The notes: generated by a model not told the origin, from the sequence alone. A stretch of 53,583 bases of DNA from an uncultured bacterium (GCA_903829325.1 CAIKPM010000041.1:1-53583), one strand, 5' to 3'; shown: positions 16,429 to 24,926, counted from the stretch's first letter. A program made the numbers and translations.

Positions 16429-16458
16429 ATCTTAACACAATTGCCCGAACCCGGTCAA
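16429..16458 (-). promoter_or_regulatory. Promoter of the ilv-leu operon
   Basis: A TTGACC -35 (16458-16453) and a TAAGAT -10 (16434-16429) are separated by 18 bases, with an extended TG one base before the -10. The predicted start site coincides with the A of the leader-peptide ATG at 16421. Confidence 0.65.
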
Positions 16459-16613
16459 TGCTATTCCCATGGGTTCTTCCCCCTGCTTGTGGTTGGGGCT
16501 ATTGACTCAGGGGGCGGCCAGCGGCTTTGGGGAATTTGGCTGGAGTATAGGTTTTTGTTGTCGTTGCGCGTTTTTTATTTTATAGAGCAATTTTAGGTTT
16601 GTTTAGGTGTTAT

Positions 16614-17201
16614 ATGGTACCAGGGTTGATTGCCAGTGTGAGAAACCGTTTGCCGTTTGGGAGAGCTGTTTCAGAGACTTCACCGGAAGCCCAACCGCTT
16701 CTGTCCGGCGAGCCCGACTCGGCCCATCCGTGCTGGACATCGTCCAGCCGCTCAGAAAACCCCTTGTACTCTGGAGGACCGCAAGCTCACCAGTCTAGTT
16801 CGTCAGCGGGGGCAGAATCTGGCATTCCTTCGCTCGAGGCAGATGCTGCTGGTGCGTCGGGTCAGCCTGTTCCCGTTATGCGAGGAATTCCCGCACCCCA
16901 AGCTCCGATTTCAGTTTCTCAGGCTACCGGCGGGACAAGCGGGCTCGGTACCGCCCTCGCTGTCGGGGGGCTTGCGACTGGGGTTGCTGCTGGCGGCGTC
17001 GGGTACGAGATCCTCAAGCACTCTAATGATACCTACACCTCAACTGCCCCACCGCTTGCCCCCTATAACTCCGCCCTGAATTATGGCGGAGCGGGCCTGG
17101 GCTATGGAGTTCCCGGGTTAGGGTTGGGTGCAGCCGGCGATCCCTTGGCAACCGCCATGTACGCCTCCGGAGGCTACGGTGGCTTGGGACCTTTCATCTG
17201 A
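16614..17201 (+). CDS. Orphan protein with a glycine-zipper-like hydrophobic segment
   Basis: About 195 residues, no family recognised. The first 110 residues are low-complexity and rich in Ser, Pro, Glu and Gly, with no signal peptide. A single hydrophobic Gly/Ala-rich stretch follows near residue 120 (GTALAVGGLATGVAAGGVGYEI), then a Tyr/Gly/Pro/Leu-rich tail ending GGYGGLGPFI. ATG 16614 is chosen over TTG 16599 because AGGTG lies just upstream. The upstream region is very AT-rich. A soluble, disordered N-terminus with one central membrane-insertable helix recalls translocated effectors or pore-forming helices, but nothing in the neighbourhood encodes a secretion machine. Confidence 0.5.
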   Translation: MVPGLIASVRNRLPFGRAVSETSPEAQPLLSGEPDSAHPCWTSSSRSENPLYSGGPQAHQSSSSAGAESGIPSLEADAAGASGQPVPVMRGIPAPQAPISVSQATGGTSGLGTALAVGGLATGVAAGGVGYEILKHSNDTYTSTAPPLAPYNSALNYGGAGLGYGVPGLGLGAAGDPLATAMYASGGYGGLGPFI

Positions 17202-17240
17202 TACGCGGATAGCATCGTTCCTTGTGCCATCCGCCCACCC

Positions 17241-17269
17241 TCGACGAGGTTGGGGGGATGGGTTATGAT
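17241..17269 (+). promoter_or_regulatory. Possible promoter of the def-fmt-rsmB operon
   Basis: TCGACG (17241-17246) and TATGAT (17264-17269) are 17 bases apart. The -10 box ends 9 bases before ATG 17279, so the transcript would have a leader of only 2-3 bases. Confidence 0.4.
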
Positions 17270-17278
17270 AGGCGTATC

Positions 17279-17854
17279 ATGGGCTACGTGCGGAAAATTT
17301 TGACCGATAATCACCCAACACTGCGCAAGGTCGCAAAAAAAGTGCAGCTCAAACAGCTTGCAGATCCGCTGTTTCAACAGCTGATCGACGACATGTTCGC
17401 AACGATGTATGACGCCCCGGGGATCGGCCTAGCCGCGCCGCAAATTCATGTGAGTCAGCGGATTTTTGTGATTGACCTCGCTGACGATGAACCCGATCAC
17501 GGCCCACTCGTGATGATTAACCCCGTCTTTACCGATACCGCCGGTAGCGTCGAAGCCACTGAAGGCTGCTTATCGGTGCCCGGCTACGTTGGCGAAGTGA
17601 CCCGCTACGAACAAGTCACCTGCACCGGCTTCGATCGCTTCGGGAAAAAGTTTACCGTCAGCGGTGACGGCCTCTTTGCACGTTGCCTCCAGCACGAGAT
17701 GGACCATCTCAACGGTATCCTCTACGTCGACACCGCCAAAAATATCCGCCCCGCCGAAACCGCCGAAGAGCAAGCCGTGGCTGAAGCCGCGCAATCTGGT
17801 GGAGGAAGCCTCCAGGCGGCCGAGCTGGGTAACGTTGGAGCACTCAGCCACTGA
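17279..17854 (+). CDS. def: Peptide deformylase
   Basis: Metal-dependent hydrolase of 191 residues that removes the formyl group from nascent N-terminal Met. The three hallmark motifs are present: G-I-G-L-A-A-P-Q, E-G-C-L-S-V-P-G (Cys metal ligand) and H-E-M-D-H-L-N-G (two His ligands and the catalytic Glu). The C-terminal 35 residues are an Ala/Glu/Gly-rich tail. ATG 17279 begins right at the conserved N-terminus (VRKILTDNHPTLRKVAKKV). Its TGA overlaps the CTG that appears to start fmt. Confidence 0.95.
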   Translation: MGYVRKILTDNHPTLRKVAKKVQLKQLADPLFQQLIDDMFATMYDAPGIGLAAPQIHVSQRIFVIDLADDEPDHGPLVMINPVFTDTAGSVEATEGCLSVPGYVGEVTRYEQVTCTGFDRFGKKFTVSGDGLFARCLQHEMDHLNGILYVDTAKNIRPAETAEEQAVAEAAQSGGGSLQAAELGNVGALSH

Positions 17855-18795
17855 AAATCGTTTTTTTCGGGACCAGCGCGTTTGCGCTCCCGACCTTGCA
17901 GACTCTGCATGCCGAGCATCAGGTGCTCGCGGTCATCAGCCAACCCGATCGCCCCGCCGGCCGCGGCAAACAGCTCACGGCCACTCCCGTCAAACAAACG
18001 GCTAGCGCTTTCGGCTTACCCGTCCATACACCGACGAATCTCCGGGGAAGCTTCGTCGACGAGATCGCGGCCCTGCAGCCCGATGCTCTTGTGGTCGTGT
18101 CGTACGGGCGCTTGTTGCCGGCCGCCCTGCTGAGCCTCGCGCCCTACGGCGCATTCAACCTCCATCCTAGCGCGCTGCCGCTCTATCGCGGTGCGATGCC
18201 CCTTGCGGGTCCCCTGCGCGATGGGCGCTCTACGACCGATGTGTGCGTGATGCTCATGGACGAAGGCCTAGACACCGGCGACGTGGTGGCGCGGCGCTCG
18301 TTTGCGATCGCTCCCGATGAAACCGGCACGACGCTGCACGATCGCCTGGCGCAAGTCGGCGCTGATGTGGTCTTGCACGCGCTGGCTGAGGCCGCTGCGG
18401 GATGCCAGGTGCGGCAAAGCCAAGCGGGCTTGGCCCCGGAAGCTGAGATTCTGGCGACGTTTACCCGCCCGTTGCATGCGAGCGACCTCCTGCTCGATTG
18501 GGCCTGGCCGGCCGTGCGCATCATCAATTTTGTACGCGCCTACGCCGAGCAACCAAGCGCCCGAGCGGATCTCTTCGGCCAGCGGATGAAGGTGTTGCGA
18601 GTTACGCAGCTCCCATCGACGTGGGAGGGTGAGCTGAGCGGCTCGCCAGGGAGCTTGTTGGGCGTGCATGGGCGAGCCGCGATCATCCGCTGCGGAGATG
18701 GCGCCGTAGCCTTGGAGCGCCTGATTCCCCCCAATCGCAATATACAAGATGGTGCCGTGTTTGCACGCGCACAGATGATGGAGCACACAGCATGA
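17851..18795 (+). CDS. fmt: Methionyl-tRNA formyltransferase, probable CTG start
   Basis: Formylates Met-tRNA(fMet) from 10-formyl-THF to give the initiator. 314 residues, matching the family size. The N-terminal KIVFFGTSAFALPTL strand-loop is needed for the fold, and the catalytic loop F-N-L-H-P-S-A-L-P-L-Y-R-G-A and the C-terminal anticodon-side domain are present. The only codon that retains the N-terminus is CTG 17851, which overlaps the def stop as CTGA, with GGAG 10 bases upstream. ATG 17896 would delete 15 conserved residues. It couples to rsmB by a 4-base overlap. Confidence 0.93.
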   Translation: MKIVFFGTSAFALPTLQTLHAEHQVLAVISQPDRPAGRGKQLTATPVKQTASAFGLPVHTPTNLRGSFVDEIAALQPDALVVVSYGRLLPAALLSLAPYGAFNLHPSALPLYRGAMPLAGPLRDGRSTTDVCVMLMDEGLDTGDVVARRSFAIAPDETGTTLHDRLAQVGADVVLHALAEAAAGCQVRQSQAGLAPEAEILATFTRPLHASDLLLDWAWPAVRIINFVRAYAEQPSARADLFGQRMKVLRVTQLPSTWEGELSGSPGSLLGVHGRAAIIRCGDGAVALERLIPPNRNIQDGAVFARAQMMEHTA

Positions 18796-20111
18796 CCGCA
18801 CGCGACGTTGCCTTTCTCACCGTGAGAGATGTGGTGGGAGAAGCCCAACGTTCTGCCCACGCGGCGTTTGATTATCGCTGCAGTCGGGCGCAGTTAAGCA
18901 CACGCGATCGCGCGTTTGCCGCTGAGTTAGCTTACGGGTCGTTGCGTGCGCGACGCTTGCTCGACTGGTATCTCAAGCCCTACGTGGGGGAGCGTCTCAA
19001 GTCGTTGCCGCCATCGATCCTGGAAATTCTCCGGCTAGGCGTGTATCAGCTGCGGATGATGGATGGTGTTGAGGTCCATGCGGCGGTTCACGAAACCGTC
19101 AATCTCGCATTGCGTCATGGCCATCGTGGAACGGCCGGTTTGGTCAATGCCGTGCTGCGTCGCTTCGACCGGGAAAATCCGCCTGAGCCGCAAGCGGCCG
19201 ACTGGAGCGATCCGCTCGAATATGCCGCGACGCGATATTCGCTGCCGACCTGGATTGTCAGGCATTACGCTACCCGGTTTGCAGAGCACGATCTGGATGC
19301 GCTCCTGCAAGGCTTGCAGCAACGCCAACAGGTCGCCCTGACGTATGACACTCGGCGGATCACCGCAGCTGAACTCACCGCGATCGTTGAACAAGCCGGC
19401 GGCCAAGCCTACCCCTCGGCGTACGTGGGCGAAAGTCTGCTGGTGAGCGATGCTGCTCAAATACCCATGCCCAGCGATCAACGCTTTTTCGGCCAAAGCG
19501 AGAGCGCGGCGATGGTTGTCGATATTCTTGCCCCGCAGCCGGGCGAGAAGGTGCTGGAATTTTGTGCCGGTCGTGGCAACAAGACCTTACAGCTTGCCAT
19601 GCGTCAGGGTGCCGCGCCGCAGCTCACGACGATCGAATTAGACCCGCGCAAGGCCGCTCAACTCGCCGAACGCCTGCGCTTAGCAGATACGACCGGAGTC
19701 GCCCTAGTCGTGGCCGATGCCCTCGTCTACAGCGGCGATCAAGTTGAGGCGGTTTTGGTGGATGCGCCGTGTTCGGGCTTGGGGATAGTCGGGCGCCAGC
19801 CAGAAGCACGTTGGCGCAAGCAGCCGGGCGATCCGGCGCGCCTCGCTGAGCTACAGCAAAAGTTGCTGCAGGCGGCGCTCGCGTTTGTCAAACCGGGGGG
19901 GCGCTTGGTCTACAGCGTTTGCTCGACCGATCCGCGCGAGGGAGAAGAGGTCATCACGGCTGTGCAGCAGCGCAATCCCGCTTTGGTCTACGACGCCTTG
20001 CCCGAGCGCTATGCTCGCTTGGCTCACCCCAGTGGCGGTCTGTTGATTCCCCCGGGTATCGAGGGACGTGATGGCTTTTTCATCGCTCGGCTGACGCTTA
20101 CGAGCCCATGA
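18792..20111 (+). CDS. rsmB: 16S rRNA m5C967 methyltransferase
   Basis: 439-residue RsmB (Sun/Fmu) enzyme. An N-terminal NusB-like RNA-binding domain (about residues 5-140, YRCSRAQLSTRDRAFAAELAYG) is joined to a SAM-dependent m5C methyltransferase domain. The catalytic cysteines are in D-A-P-C-S-G-L-G and in S-V-C-S-T-D-P-R-E-G-E-E. The AdoMet loop EFCAGRGNKTLQLA is present with A replacing the usual first P-G-G-K pattern partner (CAGRGNKT). ATGA overlaps link it to fmt and to fhaA. Confidence 0.94.
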   Translation: MTARDVAFLTVRDVVGEAQRSAHAAFDYRCSRAQLSTRDRAFAAELAYGSLRARRLLDWYLKPYVGERLKSLPPSILEILRLGVYQLRMMDGVEVHAAVHETVNLALRHGHRGTAGLVNAVLRRFDRENPPEPQAADWSDPLEYAATRYSLPTWIVRHYATRFAEHDLDALLQGLQQRQQVALTYDTRRITAAELTAIVEQAGGQAYPSAYVGESLLVSDAAQIPMPSDQRFFGQSESAAMVVDILAPQPGEKVLEFCAGRGNKTLQLAMRQGAAPQLTTIELDPRKAAQLAERLRLADTTGVALVVADALVYSGDQVEAVLVDAPCSGLGIVGRQPEARWRKQPGDPARLAELQQKLLQAALAFVKPGGRLVYSVCSTDPREGEEVITAVQQRNPALVYDALPERYARLAHPSGGLLIPPGIEGRDGFFIARLTLTSP

Positions 20112-20740
20112 ACCTCTTCGCGGCGCTCGAACGAGGGTGCGCGCTTTTTGTCGAGCGGAGTTTTGCTCGTATTTTCCCGAGTAGTTTAGAGCCGGTGCAC
20201 GTTGCCCGGCGTTTGATTTCCGCGCTTGAGGCAACGTCGCCACCGCCCACGCTCTACACGGTCTATTTGCACCCGAACGATCGAGAACAATTGGCCGACG
20301 AGTTACCCGATTTGCAGGCTGCCTGGCAAGAAATGCTCGCGCAAATGGCGGAGCGTTTGCATGTGGCCTTAGCCAGCGAGCCGGTCGTCGACGTCGTGGC
20401 GCATCCTCGCGTCGTTCGCGGCACGGTCGAGATTGCGGCGTTGCCGGGTGCTGTGATCGTGCGGTTGCGGGTGTTGTGTGGGTCGCAGCGCGAGGTTGCG
20501 CTGGTCGTGCCTGAGGGACAGGTGCTCCGGGTCGGGCGGGCGGCCGATTCGGCTCTCGTACTGCTCGATCCGAGCGTATCGCGGCACCACGCTGAGATCG
20601 TCTGGCAGGATGGCAGTCTCCACGTGCGCGATGTGGGTTCGACCAATGGGATTTTTATTGCCAAGAAGCGAGTGCAAACCGCTGTGTTAAAAATCGGTGA
20701 GCGCATCCGTTTTGGTGCGTGCGAGTTGGTGCTCGAATGA
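20108..20740 (+). CDS. fhaA: FhaA-like protein (DUF3662 + FHA)
   Basis: 210 residues. The N-terminal region (ALERGCALFVERSFARIFPSSLEPVHVARRL) is the DUF3662/FhaA N-terminal domain found in actinobacterial FhaA. The C-terminal 80 residues form an FHA phosphothreonine-binding domain with the canonical G-R, S-x-x-H and N-G residues (LRVGRAADS, VSRHHAEI, STNGIFI). In Mycobacterium FhaA works with peptidoglycan synthesis regulators under Ser/Thr kinase control. It is much shorter than mycobacterial FhaA because the linker is missing. Overlaps both neighbours by ATGA. Confidence 0.9.
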   Translation: MNLFAALERGCALFVERSFARIFPSSLEPVHVARRLISALEATSPPPTLYTVYLHPNDREQLADELPDLQAAWQEMLAQMAERLHVALASEPVVDVVAHPRVVRGTVEIAALPGAVIVRLRVLCGSQREVALVVPEGQVLRVGRAADSALVLLDPSVSRHHAEIVWQDGSLHVRDVGSTNGIFIAKKRVQTAVLKIGERIRFGACELVLE

Positions 20741-21159
20741 CGTTTGATGCTTTCGGCCTACGGGTCGCTTCCTTAGAAACCCTGGGGTTGTTGGGGCTTG
20801 TTGTGGGATATGCCTTAGCTGCTCGTCGGTCGTTTGGCGCGGTGTTCCCCCAACGCGTGCATCGAGTCGAATTGCTGATCGAGGAAGGCGACCAACGCAG
20901 AACGCTGCGCTTGGTCCTACCAATCACTCTGGGCCGCAGTGATGATGCTCAAGTTCGCCTCAATGATTTGCATGCAAGTCGGCTGCATGCGTTGATCGAT
21001 GTGGAGGAGGGCACAGCTTTTGTCGAAGATTTGGGTAGTCGTAATGGGACGCGGGTCAACGCGCGGCTCATCAGTGGGCGTACAACTCTTGCCGCCGGTG
21101 ATGACATTCGTGTTGGCCGGGCGAGGATCGTCTTTTCCGGAGAAGTGCCTTGGACGTAG
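20737..21159 (+). CDS. fhaB: FhaB-like membrane-anchored FHA protein
   Basis: About 140 residues when started at ATG 20737, which overlaps the fhaA stop. One N-terminal hydrophobic helix (LETLGLLGLVVGYALAA) is followed by an FHA domain with I-T-L-G-R-S-D-D, A-S-R-L-H-A and G-S-R-N-G-T-R-V-N. This is the layout of FhaB/FipA, which sits beside pstP and rodA in Actinobacteria and binds phosphothreonine on cell-division or wall proteins. No Ser/Thr kinase is encoded within the window. Confidence 0.88.
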   Translation: MTFDAFGLRVASLETLGLLGLVVGYALAARRSFGAVFPQRVHRVELLIEEGDQRRTLRLVLPITLGRSDDAQVRLNDLHASRLHALIDVEEGTAFVEDLGSRNGTRVNARLISGRTTLAAGDDIRVGRARIVFSGEVPWT

Positions 21160-22028
21160 CAGTCGGAGCTGAACAGGGAGAAAACCGCGAACACGGTGAG
21201 GAGTCTTACCTCGCTGACCAGCTTTCTGCTGCCGTCAGTTTCTTCGGCGTGGCCGATGCGTTCGGAAAAGTCAGCCGTGGCGTCGCGGCAGCACCCCAAG
21301 CATTGGATTTGATGCGTGATTTTCTGCGGCGCAAGGCGCGCTCGGGCGCTCTCAATAGCCAGCGGGTCAGCTTGTCGTTCTTAGGCCAGACGGTGGTTGC
21401 GGCATTGGCGTACGCGAATAGCTGCCTGTTTGCGCGCAGTGGCAGCAACGAAGATTATGTCGCGGGGGGCATTTCGATCGCTAGCTTGCTCATCAGCGGG
21501 CGCGATGCGTTTGTGACGCATTTAGGCGATGCGCGGGTGTATTTGTACCGGCGTGGTCAATTGAAGCTTTTGACGCAAGACGATGCGGTAGGCTTTGAGC
21601 CGATCACTGCGACTGCCACGGCGGTCGTTGCCGGGCCGCCGCCACGCAGTTTGCTATGGCGCACGCTCGGAACCCAGGCGAAACTGGAAGTGAGTATCAC
21701 CCACGTCGAACTGTTGCCGTCGGATCGCTTCTTGTTGTGCACGAGTGGGGTCCATCGCTTGGTCGCCAACGAGGACATCGCGAACGCGTTGCTTGGCCAG
21801 GACCTTGCGGCAGACGCCCTCGGCACCTTATTGCTTTCTTCCCAACTGCGCGATTCGACCGATGGTGCAGCGGCGATTGTTGTTTTTGACCCCTTGACCC
21901 CTTTGCGCGAAGGTGTGTGTGCGGCGCCCCAACCACGCAGTCGGCGGCGCGTCTTGTTGGTGTGTCTAGCGATCGTCGCTGCTTGCGCCTTGCTCTATGT
22001 ATTGCGAGGGGCGCATCTCACTCTATAA
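21150..22028 (+). CDS. Divergent PP2C-type phosphatase, possibly inactive
   Basis: 292 residues: a PP2C-like domain (1-250) followed by one C-terminal membrane helix (VLLVCLAIVAACALLYVL). Position and layout match PstP of the fha-pstP-rodA cluster. Several metal-site motifs depart from PP2C consensus. The usual R-x-x-N-E-D near the N-terminus reads R-E-H-G-E-E, D-G-M-G-G reads D-A-F-G-K, and the later S-D-G reads T-S-G. Conserved are L-G-D-A-R-V-Y-L and the terminal D-G-A-A region. The start is TTG 21150, overlapping the fhaB stop by 10 bases. It may have a changed or lost catalytic role. Confidence 0.78.
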   Translation: MDVAVGAEQGENREHGEESYLADQLSAAVSFFGVADAFGKVSRGVAAAPQALDLMRDFLRRKARSGALNSQRVSLSFLGQTVVAALAYANSCLFARSGSNEDYVAGGISIASLLISGRDAFVTHLGDARVYLYRRGQLKLLTQDDAVGFEPITATATAVVAGPPPRSLLWRTLGTQAKLEVSITHVELLPSDRFLLCTSGVHRLVANEDIANALLGQDLAADALGTLLLSSQLRDSTDGAAAIVVFDPLTPLREGVCAAPQPRSRRRVLLVCLAIVAACALLYVLRGAHLTL

Positions 22029-23265
22029 ACATCTCCTCGAGCAGCGTCGGCATGCGTATCCGATGGTGGTGGCTCTCGCGGTTGCGGCTTGCTTTCTGAG
22101 CATGGCGCCCAACGGGTCGCTCGGGCCGCCGCTGGCTCCGTTCGCGCTGGCATTGCTGGCGCTAGGCTGGGTCTTGACCCCTGTCCCGGCGGGTGAACGG
22201 GATGATGTCTTGCCGGCGCTAGCGGTGGTGGCAGCAGCGATTGGGCTGTGTGTGAGTGCGCGAATTTCACCTGATTTGGCGCGCCGGCAGGAAGTCTGGC
22301 TAGCGTTTTCGCTCGGCTTGGTGATGCTGAGCAACGGTTGGTTCGGGCGTTTTCGCGCGCTCGCGGCGTATAAATACCTTTGGGTGGTGGCGTCCGTATT
22401 CGCTTTTTTAGCGTTGGCGCTGTTTGGCGTCGAGATCCACGGTGCGCGTTTATGGCTGCGCTTTGGGGTGATACAGTTTGAGCCGATTGAATTTATCAAG
22501 CTGTTCATTGTGCTTTTCATGGCAGCGTATCTGGCGGAAACCGCCGATGTGATCGCCAGTTCACGTTGGTGGTCGTTTCGCGCGAATGCACGTCACCTCG
22601 GCCCCCTTTTTTTGGGGTGGGGTGCGTCAATGTCGATTTTGATTTTTCAACGAGATTTAGGGATGTCGGTCCTCTTGTTGGCGACCTTTGCTGCGATGCT
22701 CTACGTCGCAACCCGGCGACTTGATCTCATCCTTGGCGGTCTGGGCATTTTTTGCGGAGTTGCCGCTTGGGCCGTCCATCGCTATGCGTATGTCGCCGAG
22801 CGAATCAACGTGTGGCTACATCCCTTCGCTGATCCACTCGGGGCGGGATATCAAGCCTTACAGGCCTTGTTTTCGATCGCCGCAGGCGGCGTCTTGGGGA
22901 CGGGCTATCGTCTCGGCCAGCCTTTAGTGATTCCTGAAGTTGCGACCGATTATGTCTATGCCGCTTGGAGCGAGGAATTTGGTTTTGTGGGCGCGGTGCT
23001 CTTGCTCGCGCTCTTTTTGGCGATGGTGCTGCGCATGCTCGACGTTGCGCGACGGGCTCCTGATTTGTACGCAAAACTCGTCGCAACGGGTTTAGCCGCC
23101 ACGCTTGGGGTGCAAATTATTGTGATCGTCGGAGGGGTGTTGGGCTTGTTCCCGCTGACCGGGATTACGCTGCCGTTCATCTCTTATGGCGGGAGTTCGT
23201 TGGTCTCGAATATGCTGCTCATTAATCTGGTGTGGGCGATCTCGCGTCAGCCCCGGCGTGCGTGA
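21997..23265 (+). CDS. SEDS family cell wall polymerase (RodA/FtsW)
   Basis: Polytopic peptidoglycan glycosyltransferase of 422 residues with about ten membrane helices. Visible SEDS landmarks: the loop ARLWLRFGVIQFEPIEFIK, which usually reads P-S-E but here is P-I-E; V-I-P-E-V-A-T-D-Y containing the essential Asp; W-S-E-E-F-G-F-V-G; and the last-helix motif G-I-T-L-P-F-I-S-Y-G-G-S-S-L. The start overlaps the PP2C end by 32 bases. RodA is favoured over FtsW by the fhaAB-pstP linkage, but no class B PBP partner follows, so I leave the symbol open. Confidence 0.88.
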   Translation: MYCEGRISLYKHLLEQRRHAYPMVVALAVAACFLSMAPNGSLGPPLAPFALALLALGWVLTPVPAGERDDVLPALAVVAAAIGLCVSARISPDLARRQEVWLAFSLGLVMLSNGWFGRFRALAAYKYLWVVASVFAFLALALFGVEIHGARLWLRFGVIQFEPIEFIKLFIVLFMAAYLAETADVIASSRWWSFRANARHLGPLFLGWGASMSILIFQRDLGMSVLLLATFAAMLYVATRRLDLILGGLGIFCGVAAWAVHRYAYVAERINVWLHPFADPLGAGYQALQALFSIAAGGVLGTGYRLGQPLVIPEVATDYVYAAWSEEFGFVGAVLLLALFLAMVLRMLDVARRAPDLYAKLVATGLAATLGVQIIVIVGGVLGLFPLTGITLPFISYGGSSLVSNMLLINLVWAISRQPRRA

Positions 23266-23316
23266 GCTTGCAGAGGCGATTGCCGTTGTGGTAGAGTAAC
23301 GGTAGTTGATCAATAA

Positions 23317-23345
23317 AAGCGTGGGTTGTCCCACGCTTCAGTTTT
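23317..23345 (+). terminator. Intrinsic terminator after the SEDS gene
   Basis: A 9-base-pair perfect stem (AAGCGTGGG / CCCACGCTT) with loop TTGT is followed by CAGTTTT. It separates the def-to-SEDS operon from nusA. Confidence 0.7.
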
Positions 23346-23466
23346 GTAGGGCACCCTTTATGGGGAGAGCAGTCTCGTCTCGTGACGAAATCGCTCTGGT
23401 CTTGCGGAAACGCGCAAACCTTGAATGTGAAATCCACACCGCGTAGCGCAATAGGAGACGCACAGC

Positions 23467-24699
23467 ATGATGAATATTTCCGAGTTACAAAATGCGTTAC
23501 GCGAATTGCAAGGTGAACGCTCGATTTCGTTTGAGATGTTGCTGGAGGCTCTCGAAGCCGCGCTGATTTCAGCGTACAAGCGCAACTATGGGGCGGAAGC
23601 GAATGCGATTGTCGTGATCGATCGTGAAACCGGAGAATATCGCGTCTATCATCGCCGCACGGTAGTTGACGAGCTGACTGATCCCAAAACCGAAATCCTC
23701 AAAGCCGATGCGGGTGCAAAGTACGAGCCGGGTGATTTCTACGATGAAGAAGTAACCCCGAAGAATTTTGGCCGTATCGCTGCACAAACCGCGAAACAAG
23801 TGATCGTCCAGCGCTTGCGTGAAGCTGAGCGCGATACCGTATACAATACTTTCACCGAAAAATTGCACGATTTAGTGACCGGCGTTGTGCAGCGTTATGA
23901 GCATCGCAATATGTTCATTGAAATTGGCAAGGTCGAAGCAATTCTGCCGATTTCAGAGCAAGTTCCGCGGGAAAATTATCGGATTAATGACCGCGTATTG
24001 GCCTACGTGCTTGATGTGCGTAAGACCAATCGTGGCCCCCAAGTCGTGCTCTCACGGGCGGCCGAAGGTTTGGTCCAACGTCTGCTCGAGCGTGAAGTCC
24101 CAGAAATCACGAATAACATGGTTGAGATTATGGCGATCGCACGCGAAGCCGGTAGCCGGACAAAGGTGGCGGTCCATTCGAATCGTCCCGAGATCGACCC
24201 GGTTGGTTCGTGCTTAGGACCAAAATCGACGCGGATTTCTGGTGTCTCCGATGAGCTGCGCGGTGAAAAGATTGACGTCATCCGTTGGTCCCCGAACGCA
24301 GCGACTTTCATTACCAACGCGCTTGCCCCCGCAAAAGTGGTGACCGTCGAGATTTACGAGGACGATAGTACGGCGCTAGTGATTGTGCCGGATTATCAGC
24401 TTTCACTCGCTATTGGGCGCGATGGGCAGAATGTGCGTTTGGCATCACGCCTGACGGGTTGGCGGATCGACATTACCAGCGAAACCGAAGCCGATGAAAC
24501 GCGGCAACGGTATCTACACGATCGTGAAGAGCGTGGGTACGAGGCCACCGCTGCGGCGCTCGAGGTCGAAGGCCTGGAACCAGCGGTCGCTGTGGAAGAG
24601 GAAGAAGTCGAGCTCGAAGTCGGAGCGATCGATCCGGAACTCATTCGCAAGCTTGAGGAATTTCGCCGTGAGATGCTTGATCCGGATCGGGTCGGATGA
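23467..24699 (+). CDS. nusA: Transcription termination/antitermination factor NusA
   Basis: RNA-polymerase-binding factor controlling pausing, termination and antitermination. 410 residues: N-terminal domain (1-130), S1 domain (GVVQRYEHRNMFIEIGKVEA), KH1 (S-R-T-K-V-A-V-H-S...G-P-K-S-T-R-I) and KH2 (L-A-I-G-R-D-G-Q-N-V-R-L-A). The C-terminal 50 residues are an acidic tail without the AR repeats of proteobacterial NusA. AGGAG precedes ATG 23467 (ATG 23470 is the next). The usual upstream rimP is missing here. TGA overlaps the ylxR ATG. Confidence 0.96.
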   Translation: MMNISELQNALRELQGERSISFEMLLEALEAALISAYKRNYGAEANAIVVIDRETGEYRVYHRRTVVDELTDPKTEILKADAGAKYEPGDFYDEEVTPKNFGRIAAQTAKQVIVQRLREAERDTVYNTFTEKLHDLVTGVVQRYEHRNMFIEIGKVEAILPISEQVPRENYRINDRVLAYVLDVRKTNRGPQVVLSRAAEGLVQRLLEREVPEITNNMVEIMAIAREAGSRTKVAVHSNRPEIDPVGSCLGPKSTRISGVSDELRGEKIDVIRWSPNAATFITNALAPAKVVTVEIYEDDSTALVIVPDYQLSLAIGRDGQNVRLASRLTGWRIDITSETEADETRQRYLHDREERGYEATAAALEVEGLEPAVAVEEEEVELEVGAIDPELIRKLEEFRREMLDPDRVG

Positions 24700-24926
24700 G
24701 TCCCGAGCGGACTTGTGTCGGCTGCCGTCAACGCCGCGAGCAGGCTTCCCTGCAGCGATTTGTGCAGGCTGAGCCGGCTAGCTGGGTGCTGGCAACCCAA
24801 CCGCGTCGCCCTGGGCGCGGCGCTTATCTTTGTTCGCTCGCATGCGCTGAACGAGTAATGAAGAATAAGCGGTATCCAGGGCTTGGCGCTAGTGCAGCAA
24901 CCGTAGGGATCTGCGCGATGATATAA
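24696..24926 (+). CDS. ylxR: YlxR family RNA-binding protein
   Basis: 76-residue protein of the YlxR family, found between nusA and infB in many bacteria and implicated in nucleic-acid binding and regulation. Motifs: R-T-C-V-G-C-R near the start, then G-R-G-A-Y-L-C at residues 45-51, and a third Cys pair region (SLACAERV). It starts within the nusA stop (ATGA). The partner ylxQ (L7Ae-like) is not present. Confidence 0.88.
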   Translation: MSPERTCVGCRQRREQASLQRFVQAEPASWVLATQPRRPGRGAYLCSLACAERVMKNKRYPGLGASAATVGICAMI

